The notes beneath the pieces were generated by a model. It searched no databases. It was not told the DNA's origin and saw only the letters and a program-made list of their open reading frames with translations. A DNA stretch of 64,000 nt from Rhizomys pruinosus. Taxonomy: Eukaryota > Chordata > Mammalia > Rodentia > Spalacidae. The DNA lies in NCBI GenBank assembly GCA_009823505.1, contig VZQC01012261.1, forward strand, positions 1,635,767 through 1,699,766, written 5' to 3'. Each line of letters begins with the position of its first letter. Within the stretch, counting starts at the first letter, position 1. The position numbers and the translations under genes were made by a program. Shown here in pieces: positions 1 through 10,835 of this stretch.

Positions 1-30
1 ATACAGAAATAAATAAAATTTTTAAAAAAG
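1..30 (+). repeat. 3' tail of a B2 SINE cut by the window edge
   Basis: The opening bases ATACAGAAATAAATAAAA match the tail of the local B2 subfamily (compare 2,158-2,176 and 62,492-62,511). Confidence 0.7.
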
Positions 31-81
31 TCCTTAAATGGAAGATATTCACATGCAATTATAAAAGTGGTTGTGGCTGTT

Positions 82-332
82 GGGGCTGGAGAGATAGCCT
101 AGCAGTTAAGAGTGCCGACTGCTCTTGCAGAGGACCCGGGTTTGATTCCCAGCACCCACATGGCGGCTGAGAACCATCTGTAACTCCAGTTCCAGGAGAA
201 CTCCAGTTCCAGGGGAATCTGACACCCTCTTCTGACCTCTGAGGCATTGCACGAAAGGGGTGCACAAACCTACATGCAGACAGTACATTCATACATATAG
301 AAAATAAAGAAAATTTAAAAAATTATATTAAA
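82..332 (+). repeat. B2 SINE, duplication-bearing subfamily
   Basis: Starts GGGGCTGGAGAGAT with a tRNA-derived head and ends in an A-rich tail. It carries the 17-bp internal tandem duplication (182-198 and 199-215) typical of the young B2 copies here. AAAAGTGGTTGT occurs at 63-74 and 333-344 as target-site duplication. Confidence 0.95.
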
Positions 333-515
333 AAAAGTGGTTGTAATGTTACTGGTAAATCTGATTTTTCACTATGTTTCTTCATTCTTTGAATAATTCT
401 GCATGCTATATGTGTTTTTGTAATTATAAATAAACTTTAATTTAAAAAAGTAGAAATTAAATGAGTTATTCTTACAAAAATTCAAGTCTTATCAGGGTAA
501 AAAGTAAATATTACA

Positions 516-670
516 GGGCCAGGCATGGTGGCACATTCCTTTAATCCTAGCACTCAGGAGGCAGAGGCAGGCAGATCTTCCTGAGTTCAAGGTCAGCCTG
601 GTCTACAGAGTGAGTTCCAGGCCAGCTGGGGCTACAGGAAGACCCTGTCTCAATAACACCAAAAAAAAAA
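516..670 (+). repeat. B1 SINE
   Basis: Full-length 7SL-derived B1 with poly-A tail, flanked by perfect 15-bp duplications AAAGTAAATATTACA at 501-515 and 671-685. Confidence 0.96.
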
Positions 671-815
671 AAAGTAAATATTACAAAGAACATTACGAGC
701 AAACTTTGACAATTTACGTGAACAAATTCCTTGAAAAATACAATTTAGCATATTTGGCCTAAGAAGTAATAGACATTATAGAAACTTTTAAATAGTCATA
801 TAAAAAAATTAATTT

Positions 816-975
816 ATGCCACGCATGATGACGCACACCTTTAATCCTAGCACTCAGGAGGCAGAGGCAGGTGGATCTTTGTGAGTTCAAAGCCAGCCTA
901 GTCTATAGAGTGAGTTCCAGGACAGCTGGGGCTACAGGGAGACCCTTGTCTCAAACAGACCAAAATCAAAAACCC
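816..975 (+). repeat. B1 SINE, somewhat diverged
   Basis: Recognisable from ATGCCACGCATGATG through the TCTCAAACAGACC tail; more substituted than the copy at 516. Confidence 0.93.
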
Positions 976-1943
976 CCAAGCCATCAATTCTGCTTACACC
1001 CTCTAACAAAAACCCTTTCACAGGAGAAAATTCTAAATCCAGATCAGTTCATTGGTAAATTTTATTAAATATTTAAAGAAGAAATAATATGAAATTTTAT
1101 AAAATTTCTTTTAGAAAGCGGGGGATAGAAGAATTTAACGTTAATTTATGAACTCGGTATAATCATTTACAAAAGTATAACAAGAAAATTAAATTTGAAG
1201 CCAATATGTCTGGCATACGTAGATGCAAAAGATCTTTAAAATGCTGGGAAATTAAATTTAGCAATGTAAAAAGATAATTCTCTAAAGAGAGATGGCAGTG
1301 CCCACAGGATATTTTATGACTGCAAATGCTTACATTAAAGAAATCAGTAACTTAGTCTTATGCTTTAAGGAAATAGAAGTACAATAAACCAATTTCCCCA
1401 GCTAGTAGGAATAAGTGATAAGAACTGGATAGCTATAAATAAAATAGAGAAAAAGAAACAGAATCAACAAAATCAAAAGTTGGTTCTTTAACAAGATCAA
1501 CCAAAATTTTAAAGCATTTAGGCTGAACAAGAAAGAATAGGGAAGATTCAAACTAATAAAATAAAGAAATTACTAGTGATCTCTGTATTTCTAGAATAGA
1601 AAGGATTATTAGAGAGCACTATGAACAAATGAATACAAACAGATTAGAAAAAGGCATGAAATGGACACATTCCTAGAAATACATGTTACCAAACAGCACC
1701 CAAGAAAAAATACACTATTTGACCAGTTTATGATTATAAGAGACTGAATTAGTAACCATAAATTCCCTCAACTAGGAAGCCTAAAACCAGTGGCTTTGAT
1801 GAAAAAAATTAAGAAAAAAGTTTCATTCATAACAATTCAAAAAAGAGAAATATTTAATGTAACCATCCTACAACTTATATTTATGCTGTCTTAGATATTT
1901 TATTCATGGTGATAAAACAAATTAAAAAAAATATGGACTTTGG

Positions 1944-2190
1944 GGCTGGAGAGATGGCCTAGCGGTTAAGAGCGCAGACCGCTCTTGCAGAGGACCCGGG
2001 TTTGATCCCCAGCACCCACATGGCGGCCGAGAACCGTCTGAAACTCCAATTCCAGGAGAACTCCAGTTGCAGGGGAGTCTGACACCTTCTTCTGACCTCC
2101 ACGGCATTGCACAACACGGTTGCACAGGCTTGCATGCAGACAGTACATTCATACACATACAGAAATAAATAAAATTAAAAAAAAAAAGAA
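1944..2190 (+). repeat. B2 SINE, duplication-bearing subfamily
   Basis: Complete B2 inserted into the ancient L1. Flanks ATATGGACTTTGG (1,931-1,943) and ATATAGACTTTGG (2,191-2,203) form a 13-bp duplication with one mismatch. Confidence 0.95.
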
Positions 2191-2639
2191 ATATAGACTT
2201 TGGTCAGAAAGGAAAAAAAATTCTCGTTCATAGAAAACATGATTATCTGTGTAGAAACCCTAAGGGATATAAGAAAAAAAAAAAAACAGAACAAGTGACT
2301 TTACTAAATTGGCAGATTTTGATGTCAGCATATTTAAAAACCAATTATATTTCTATATGAATAGCAAATAATTGAAAATATAAATTAAATGCCACTTATA
2401 ATGACACCAAGCCCATAATTATTAAGGAATAATTTAACAAGAGAGGTGTAAAATTGCTACAATTATATCTAGAAAACATTAGTAATAGAAGTTAAAGAAA
2501 AAAATAAGGAGAAAGAGAAAGAGAGAGAGGTCATTTTCATGAATTTCTTCTTGTCCAGGCAGATCTGTTCTGATTCATCACCACCCCATCCAACAGATCC
2601 AACAATTCCTTTTCTTCCTTTTCTTGTTTTTTTTTTTCT

Positions 2640-2815
2640 ATTTTTGTTTTTTATTTGTTTATTGTTCTTTGTTTTTGAGACAAGGTCTTCCTGTAGCCCC
2701 AGCTGACCTGGAACTTGCTATGTAGACCAGATTGGCCTTGATCTCACAGACATCTGCCTGCTTCTGCCTCCCAAGAACTTGTGGGATTACAATCCTACAC
2801 CAACGTTCCCAGCTA
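2640..2815 (-). repeat. B1 SINE, old
   Basis: T-rich run then GAGACAAGGTCTTCCTGTAGCCCC through CCAACGTTCCCAGCT; many changes from the local B1 consensus. Confidence 0.88.
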
Positions 2816-2845
2816 ATGATTTCTTTTCTTAATTTGGAATGTTGA

Positions 2846-2963
2846 TTATATATATGTATATATTTGTATATATATGTATATATATATGTATGTGTGTGTG
2901 TTTATGTGCGTGTGTGTGTGTGTGTGTGTGTGCGTGTGTGTGTGTTTGTGTGCGTATGTGTGA
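2846..2963. repeat. (TA)n/(TG)n microsatellite
   Basis: Alternating TA and GTAT tracts merge into a long TG tract with scattered C; alternating purine-pyrimidine throughout. Confidence 0.95.
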
Positions 2964-3300
2964 TAAACCAAAGGACATGGTCCCTGAAAAGGGACAAAAG
3001 TTAAATATTCACACTACCTGATTTCAAGACTTACTATAATCAATAGTTTAATATTGACACACAGATGTAAAAATAGATCAAAGGAGCAGTAGAGAGACAA
3101 ATTTAAGTCCATGGACAATTGATTTCCAGTTAATGTGCTAAAGCAATTAATGGAAAAGGGAAGTTCTGTGGCGAGCAGAAACACGAGTGACAAGAAAATA
3201 AACCCAACCTTTGTTCTGCATAAGGATTCATTTGGAATTGGCCACAGATCCAAAGCTGAAAGATGAAGCTATAAAGCTTAGAAAACAAAGCCTGAATTGT

Positions 3301-3999
3301 CTTTATCATTTCAGTTGGCAATATATTGGTATTTTCTTGAGCTTCAGTCAGTAGTTTACTCCTATCCCCTTTGAGTTCCTTGAGTTTTCTGTATGTTTTT
3401 TAAAGTCCTTGAATATTCTTTGTGTCTGTGATTGTTCTTTTAAGTTCTGTGTCCTGAGTTCCTCCAGGCAGGTCCCACTGTAGCATACTTTAATAGGACT
3501 GGTGTGGTTTGGTGGGAACTTATTATCTTGGTTTTTCATATTATTTGTGTTTTTTTGTGTTGCCACCTGGGCATATGGGCTTCTTGTTTGTTTGTTTGTT
3601 TGTTGTTTGTTTGTGTGTCTGAAATTCAAGCCTTCCTTTGTTGAGATGAAGTTTGGTTTGGTTTTATTACTGATGTAGCTTGACTGATTTCTGACTAGGT
3701 GTGAAGAGAGATAGCCTGTGCCTCAGGTTTCCACTTTTGGGCTTTTTGTTTGTTTGTTTTTTTCGCCTACTGAAAGGATGAGGTACATCCAGTCTGGTCC
3801 AGTATGCCAGGTAGGCATTCACAACTAGATCTCTGAAGAGATTGCCATGGAGTGGGTGGGTTCTAATGTGCTTAGTGCAGCGCATGGTTCTGTTCTAGTC
3901 CCAGGGAGGGAAAGTGGCTAAGGAAGCTAGGAAAACAAATTGCAATTTGAGAGCTTCTGGCTCTTCTGGAAAAGAGACTTCCTAGAACACAGAAAGCAC

Positions 4000-4036
<37 letters not shown>

Positions 4037-4869
4037 AACCTAGTTAAAGTTTACCAAATTTAATACCTTCAAGTGTGGAGGCCATGAATACTGCTCTGCT
4101 CTGAGTCAAGGTCCCTTACAGTCTAAGGGGACTAACTCCTCAGGAGAGTGAGGGTGACAGTGGGGAGCTGTGTCTCCTTCACCTGTACCTCAAAACACTG
4201 CCCTTCTGATGGCTAGTGTGCGGATCCATTTTGAAGCATTGTCAGACCCTCGCAGGCCACAGTGGAGTGCAGAGGTTCAAAGGAACTCCCAGGAAGGTGC
4301 TTACAATCTTCCCTTCCCCTCAGAACCACACAGAACACAAAGGCCGCAGAGTCCAAGGGCTCCTACTGCCGCTGCCCTGCACAGCACCAGGTGGACCCTG
4401 CTGGAGCCAGAGAGATCCTAGAGCTTCACCTGTCAACTCAGAGCAGCTGCGCCAGCAATTTAACACTGAATATTCGTTTCATTTCCTATTGTCCATTATT
4501 TAATCTTCACTCATGCATGTCTCCTGGTACTTCTGGTTTTGTCTGCATATGGCTCAGTTTTATTTTTGGATGGCTGTGTACATTTCTTCACCTGGTCTAA
4601 TATAAGGCTTTATTTACTATAATTTTGAGCTATATTCCATATACTTCCTCTCTTATTCCTATGACTTTTCCTCTTTTCCTTGCCTTTGCCAGCTCCTTTG
4701 TTTTTTGCCTCCTATAATTATAACCTCCATTAGCTTTAACAATCTCTAAAATGGACACTAATAATAGTATCTAACTTTCCCCTCCCTACTTTACCCATCT
4801 TGATTTTTTTCTTTCTAAAGTTGATCTAACACTTAGTCCTGTCTTCATCTACCCTATTGTCCTCCAAAT
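3301..4869. other. Mostly unassigned intron; (CT)n at 4,003-4,034
   Basis: GTTT-rich tracts lie near 3,590-3,615 and 3,740-3,760, and a perfect CT microsatellite at 4,003-4,034. Parts may be rodent L1 5'-region in reverse, but I cannot align it confidently. Short reading frames at 4,170-4,600 show no recognisable domain. Confidence 0.4.
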
Positions 4870-4994
4870 CCTATTTTTTAACTTTTTAGGTCAAAACTTT
4901 ATTAATTTTTTTAGAATTTCATACAATGTATTTTGTATTCACCCCCCACTCCCCCCAGATCCACCTTTCTCTACCCACCCAACTTTTGTCTTCA

Positions 4995-5138
4995 TTTTTT
5001 TGGAGACAGGGTCTCCCAGTGGCCACAGCTGGCCTGGAGCTCACTATTAGAACAGACTGGCCTTGATCTCAGAGACATCCACCTACCTCTGCCTGCTGAG
5101 TGCTAGGATTAAAGGCATATGTCACCATGCCCAGCTTG
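4995..5138 (-). repeat. B1 SINE, diverged
   Basis: GAGACAGGGTCTCCCAGTGG through ACCATGCCCAGCTT in reverse orientation. Confidence 0.92.
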
Positions 5139-5141
5139 TCC

Positions 5142-5300
5142 TTTTTTTTTTTTTTTTTGCATTTTTGAGACAGGGTCTCCCTGTAGCCCCAGTTGTCCTG
5201 GAACTCACTCTGTATACCAGGCTGGCATTGAACTCACAAAGATCCGCCTGCCTCTGCCTCCCAAGTGCTAGGATTAAAAGCATACGCCACCACACCTGGC
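5142..5300 (-). repeat. B1 SINE
   Basis: Second reverse B1 directly beside the first, with an 18-T tract and closer to consensus, so probably a later insertion. Confidence 0.94.
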
Positions 5301-6187
5301 TAGTCCTCATTTTTCAAAAACCCATCAAGTCCAATTTATGCTACTCATGATACTTTAGGGTATGTGGGCACCCAATCCTAATCTGATTAACTAAAATCCC
5401 AGGATATGCCTTATTATCCTTAGCAGTTTATACTCCAAGAGCTATTGCAATCAAATAGGGCCAGAGCTGGTTAGCCACTTGCATAGCGGTGAGACCCAGC
5501 AGCTGTGGTTCTTCCCGCAGTTAACATTCTACTCAGGCAATAATACAGAGTTCACACCAGGCACCTGAGCTCCTGGACTGAGAAACCGTTTTCAGTACAC
5601 CTCAATGTCCCACCCGAGCATTGTAAATACTTCAACTGAAAGAATATAACTGATGACAAAAAATGCCCCCAAATGAAATGATCCAAGATACATAAATCCC
5701 AACATAAGAATAATACACAAAACATGAAAATATAGTGGGTTTTCCTCCAAAAATTATTAATGCTACAGTAATGGCATCTAGTGAGAGTGAGTTCAATGAA
5801 ATTCCAGACAGAAATTTTAAAGTATGTTCAAAGAAATCAAAGAAGTAATTCATCATGATCAAGTTGAATTCAGACCAGAGATATAGGGATGGTTCAACAT
5901 ATGTAAATCAATAAATATCATAAAACACATAAATGGACTGAAAGACAAAAATCACACAATCATCTCGATGCAGAAAAAGCCTTTGACAAGATCCAGCATC
6001 CCTTCATGTTTAAAGTTCTAGAGGGAATTGAACTTAAGGGAACATTCCTCAATATAATAAAAGCCATATACAGCAAACCCACAGCCAACATCATCCTAAA
6101 TGGAGAAAAATTAGAAGCATTCCCCTTAAAGGTGGGAACCTGGCAAGGCTGCCCCCTATTGCCACTCCTCTTCAACACAGTGCTTGA

Positions 6188-6344
6188 TACCTAGGTGTGG
6201 TGGTGCATGCCTTTAATCCTAGCACTAGGGAGGCAGAGGCAGGCAGATCTCTGTGAGTTCAAGGCCAGCCTGGTCTACATAGAGAGCTCCAGGCCAGCTG
6301 GGACTAAAGGGAGACCCTGTCTCAAAAATACAATATATATATAT
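6188..6344 (+). repeat. B1 SINE inside L1 RT
   Basis: Flanked by AGTGCTTGA at 6,179-6,187 and 6,345-6,353; the L1 sequence resumes exactly after it. Tail ends in a short TA run. Confidence 0.95.
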
Positions 6345-7411
6345 AGTGCTTGAATTGCTAGGTCAATAAGGCAAGAAAGGAAAATTAAAGGAGTACTAAT
6401 TGGAAAAGAGGAAGTTAAACTATCCCTTTTTGCAGATGATATGATAGTTTACCTGAGGGATGCTAAAAACTCTACCAGAAAACTCCTAGATACTATTAGG
6501 AATTTCAGGAAAGTGGCAGGATACAAAATTAACCTAGAAAAATCAGTAGCCTTTTTTTTAGTAGCCTTTCTTTACAACAAGAAACAACTGGAGAAGGAAT
6601 ATAAGGAGACCTTCCCATTCACAATAGCCTTAAAAAAAAAAAATACCTGGGAACAAACCTAACCAAAGACACCAAAGATCCCGACAACAAAAATTTTAAA
6701 CCCCTGAAGAAGGAGATTGAAGATGACATCAAAAGATGGAAAAACTTCCCATGCTCATGGATTGGAAAAATGGATATAGTTAAAAAGATCATTCTATGCA
6801 AATTAGTATACAGAATCAATGCAATCCCAATTAAAATCCCCATGAGCTCCTTCACAGACTGGGGGGGGGGTCCTTAAATTCATATGGAAAAACAAAAGAC
6901 CCTGAATAGCTAAAGCAATCCTGAGTGAAAAATGCAATACAGGGGGTTCACCTTACCAGACTTCAAGCTATATTACAGTCATAAAGACAGCCTAGTACTG
7001 GCACAAAAACAGACCTATTGACCAATGGAACAAAACTGAAGATACAAACTTGAGCTCACGCAATTTCAGTCACCTCATATTCGACAAAGGGGCCAGAAGA
7101 AGCTCAATGGAGGAAAGATAGCATCTTCAGCAAATGGGGCTAGCAAAACTGGATCACCACTTGTAGAACAAAATTAAACCTCTACCTCTCACCCTGTACA
7201 AAAATCAACTCCAAGTGGATCAAAGATCTCAACCTGAAACCCAAAACCCTGAAGGTGTTCATAGAAGAAAAAGTCAGCAGCAACCTATAAGACATAGGTG
7301 TAGGAAAAGACTTTCTAAATCAAACAGCAGCTCCACAGGAAATAAGGACAACAGCTGGCAAATGGGACCTCATAAAATTCAAAAGCTTTTGTACAACTAA
7401 AGAAACAATCA

Positions 7412-7735
7412 GGGGCCCAGCGTGGTGGCGCATGCCTTTAATCCTAGCACTCAGGAGGCAGAGGCAGACGGATCTTTGTGAGTTCAAGGCCAGCCTGGTC
7501 TACAGAGCAAGTTCCAGGACAGCTGGGGCTACAGGGAGACCCTGTCTCAGAAAGAAAGAAAGAAAGAAGGAAAGAAAGAAGGAAGGAAGGAAGGAAGGAA
7601 GGAAGGAAGGAAGGAAGGAAGGAAGGAAGGAAGGAAGGAAGGAAGGAAGGAAGGAAGGAGAGAGAGAGAGAGAGAGAAAGAAAGAAAGAAGGGAAGGAAG
7701 GAAGGAAGGAAGGAAAGAAGGAAGGAAAGAAAGGG
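7412..7735 (+). repeat. B1 SINE with expanded (GAAA)/(GGAA) tail
   Basis: B1 body to about 7,550, then about 185 bp of GAAA, GGAA and GA repeats grown from the A-rich tail. It interrupts L1 ORF2, which resumes near 7,738 with AAACCCACAGAG. Long frames across it are repeat artefacts. Confidence 0.95.
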
Positions 7736-8500
7736 GAAAACCCACAGAGAGGAAACCTTCACCACTGATACATCTGACATTGACATCCAGAATATATAAA
7801 CTACTCAAAAAACAAAGAAGAAAACAAATGACTCACTCAAAAGATGGAGTAAATAGCTGAACTTTGCAGTAAAGACTTCAAATGAGGAAGTAAAGATGGC
7901 TAAGAAACATCTTAAAAGTGTTCAACATCGTTAATAATTAAGGAAATACAAATTAAAACTACTCTAAGATATCATCTAACTCCAATAAGACTGGCTAAGA
8001 TCAAAAAAACAAAAGACACCAAATTCTGGAGAGGTTGTGGGGAAAGAGGAACACTCATCCACTGCTGGTGGGAATATAAATTCCTACAACCACTATGGAA
8101 GGCAGTGTGGAGAACCCTTAAAAGACTCAAAATGAGTCTACTACTGGACCCAGCCATACCACTCCTGTGTATATACCCACAAGACTCATCCTACCGCAAA
8201 GATACATGCACAGCTATGTTTATCACAACTCTCTTCACAATAGCAAAGAGCTGGAACCCATCCAAATGCCCCTCAACTGATGACTGGATAACAAAAACGT
8301 GTTACATTTACACAACGGAGTTCTATGCAGCGGTAAAGAAAGATAACATCATAAACTTTCCAGGTAAATGGATGGAACTGGAAGCCATTATGTTAAGTGA
8401 AGTAACACAGTCCCCCAAAAAGCAAACAGGGAATGGTTTCCCTCATTTGTGAATGATAATACCAAATCCCCCAGCTGAAAGGCAAGCTGAGCATCATTAC

Positions 8501-9180
8501 TGTTATATTTCTTTTTATCTGAAAGCAAATGTCCTGTTATAATATAAATCTCTGAATGGGCTCTAGAATTAACTTACCACTTATTTTCAGACATTGTAAT
8601 TACTGTATATGGGTGGAAGGTATGTATTCATAACTTACATATAAATGTAAAGAGAAAAATGTGAATTCCTAAACATTTCAGAATTAACATACAGTTTATT
8701 TTCGAAGGACATAATTCTGTTACATATATAAAGATATAGGCATATTTTGGGATAATACAAATGGGAGGGAGCAACAACAACATATGGATCAAAGAACTGA
8801 TTGATACAGTTAAATTCTGCCCAAAACAATAAAACTCTGCAGAGAAAAACTTTAAAAAGACTGTGAGAATACCGGGCATGGTGGTGCAGGCCTTTAATCC
8901 CAGCACTCAGGAAGCAGAGGCAGGCCGAACTCTGTGAGTTCAAGGCCAGACTGGTCTACATAGTGAGTTCCAGAACAGCTGGGGCTATAGGGAGACCCTG
9001 TCTCAAAAAGACAAAAAAAAAAAAAAAAAGACTTCAAGAAAGATGCAGGACATATATGGCAGAATGCATGAACTGGGGTGGGATGGGGGGCAGGGGAAAG
9101 GGAATATGTCTAAATTGAGCTGAAAAATGATGTATAAAATTCACAAAATATCAATAAAAGTATAAAAAATAATTATTTTT
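8501..9180 (+). repeat. L1 3'UTR with embedded B1
   Basis: AT-rich 3'UTR, a B1 at 8,863-9,024, then the terminal block GATGCAGGACATATATGGCA to CAATAAAAGTATAAAA. The same terminal block occurs at 34,797-34,930 and in reverse at about 49,180-49,300. Confidence 0.85.
8863..9024 (+). repeat. B1 SINE in L1 3'UTR
   Basis: Bounded by AAAAAGACT at 8,854-8,862 and 9,025-9,033. Occupies the same 3'UTR position as a B1 at 34,661-34,788. Confidence 0.92.
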
Positions 9181-9220
9181 TAAAAGAACATTGGCTATTC
9201 TTTTTTAATTTTTAAAAATT

Positions 9221-9251
<31 letters not shown>

Positions 9252-9466
9252 TATGAATGTACTGTCTGCATGTAGATTTGTGCACCCGTGTCATGCAATG
9301 CCATGGAGGTCAGAAGAGGGCGTCAGATTCCCCTGGAACTGGAGTTCTCCTGGAATTGGAGTTACAGACAGTTCTCAGCCACCATGTGGGTACTGGGGAT
9401 CAAACCCGCGTCCTCTGCAAGAGCAGTCGGTGCTCTTAACCACTAGGCCATCTCTCCAGCCCACCC
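9181..9466 (-). repeat. B2 SINE, duplication-bearing subfamily
   Basis: (TTTA)n tail then a reverse B2 ending TCTCCAGCCC. Flanks AAAATAATTATTTT at 9,166-9,179 and 9,467-9,480 are its target duplication, placing the insertion at the very end of the L1. Confidence 0.95.
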
Positions 9467-9480
9467 AAAATAATTATTTT

Positions 9481-10565
9481 AATAATAAATCAAAGTTCAT
9501 CAAAATAAAAAAAAATCAAAGAAGAAAATAAGGTCCTTCCTGATTGAGAACACAAACTGCTGAACAAACTAAGAAAGACAATGCAAGACATGAAAGAAGA
9601 CTTCAACAAAGAAACAGAAATATTGAAGAAAAACAAATCTGAAATGCTGGAAATAAAAGATATAACAACACATATAAACTCTGTGGAAAGTCTCGCCCAT
9701 AGAGTAGATCATAGAGAGAACTGAGTAGTTGAGCATGAAGACAAGGTGGAGAAATTGGAACAACTCAACAAGGACAAAGATAAAATAAGAAGGTGCCAAA
9801 AGGAATTCTAAGATTTATGATATGACCAAATCATAGAAGGAGATGCTCCTAAAAGCATAGAAAACATTTTAAAGACTCAATACTTTCCAGAATTAGGAAA
9901 AGAGATGCCAGTCCAGATAATGGAGACATTTAGGACAGCAAACAGAGAAGACCAGAAAGTAACCTCTTCTTACTCTATTATAATTAACACAATAATATAG
10001 AACAAGGGAAGTTATTACAAGTGGATATAAAGAAATACCAAGTCATACATATGAACAGGCCCATCATAATAACAGCATATTAAGCTGAAACCTTAAAGGT
10101 TACAAAGATTTAGAATGATGTATTTCAAACCCTAAAAGTCAATAACTGATAGCCCAGACTTCTATACCCACCAGAGCTATCTGTCATAATTGAAAGAAAA
10201 ATAAAAACTTTCCATGTCAAAAATAGACTAAAGAAATTTATGAGCACTAACTCAGCTCTACAGAAGATACTTGAGGAAATCCTTCAGATTAAAGAGAGAA
10301 ATAGATCCATTCACAAGGTCAGAAAAGAAATAAAGCATGCTAGAATAATAGTTAAGCAAGAGGGGAAGAGGAGAGAAAAAATACTACAAGATGACAAAAT
10401 GACAGGAATCCATGTACATTTTCCAATAATAACTTGGAATATTAATGGTCTCAACTCCCCAGGCTAAAGATGCAGCTAGTAGATAGTATCAAAAAACAGG
10501 AATCACTTATTTGCTATCTCTAGGAAATACGCATCGCCACAGAAGACAGACGCTGCCTTGGGGTA
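9481..10565 (+). repeat. L1 fragment, ORF1 into ORF2 start
   Basis: A diverged coiled-coil/RRM-type ORF1 (9,525-10,230), then an ORF2 start near 10,380 with the endonuclease opening ITWNINGLNSP (about 10,428-10,460). Broken by stops. Unlike the 46.6 kb copy, this belongs to an older subfamily. Confidence 0.75.
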
Positions 10566-10574
10566 AAAAAAAAA

Positions 10575-10835
10575 AAAGAGAAGAATGGACCTGGGACATA
10601 AGCAGAGTTCATATAGGTTGTTATGTCTTATTTCCAGCATTTCAGATTTGTTTTTCTTCAATATTTCTGTTTCTTTGTTGAACTCTTTCATATCTTGCAT
10701 TGTCTTTCTTAGTTCATTCAGCAGTTTGTGTTCTCAATCAGGAAGGACCTTATTTTCTTCTTTGAGTTCTTTGAACATACTTTTGAATTTCTGTCTGGAA
10801 TTTCACTGAATTCACTCTCACTGCTTTTGGTTTCA
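10575..10835 (-). repeat. Inverted copy of L1 ORF1 segment
   Basis: The reverse complement closely matches 9,520-9,690 (shared GGTCCTTCCTGATTGAGAAC) and extends further 5'. The two lie head to head about 0.9 kb apart. Confidence 0.85.

Larger units (their letters stand above)
976..3300 (+). repeat. Ancient L1 ORF2 remnant, interrupted
   Basis: Diverged L1 ORF2 sequence in order: a linker segment (about 1,450-1,700, AAAAGTTGGTTCTTTAACAA), a fingers/palm piece (2,250-2,480) and a 3' part (2,965-3,200, TACCTGATTTCAAGACTTAC). Younger B2, B1 and a microsatellite interrupt it. Stop codons throughout; no coding capacity. Age is inferred from divergence. Confidence 0.65.
4870..5630 (-). repeat. L1 3' end, reverse, split by two B1s
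   Basis: AGAATTTCATACAATGTATTTTG (4,914-4,936) with the following C-rich stretch is the reverse of a rodent L1 3' end. After two B1 copies, 5,303-5,630 continues in 3'UTR-like sequence. Confidence 0.6.
5640..8500 (+). repeat. L1 retrotransposon, ORF1 scrap then ORF2 RT to 3' end
   Basis: Begins with an ORF1-type piece (about 5,780-5,850) that jumps into ORF2 at about 5,855, implying an internal deletion. Reverse transcriptase follows; its F-A-D-D catalytic motif is at 6,429-6,440. The C-terminal region is open from about 8,105 to 8,452, and a 3'UTR begins. Stops, frameshifts and two B1 insertions disable it. Many bases match the copy at 36.5-38.2 kb. Confidence 0.9.

Noticed and set aside
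82..160. tRNA-like heads of B2 elements as tRNA genes
   Set aside because: They are SINE promoters followed by SINE bodies, with no tRNA fold or 3' end.
59..292. Recurrent small frames such as those with LSACRFVHP or CLHVGLCT in many places
   Set aside because: All fall in B2 SINEs; the same peptide recurs wherever that subfamily is inserted.
7432..7860. Frames of 79-142 codons over the GGAA microsatellite
   Set aside because: Translations are B1 plus Lys/Glu/Gly/Arg or Leu/Pro/Ser simple repeats.
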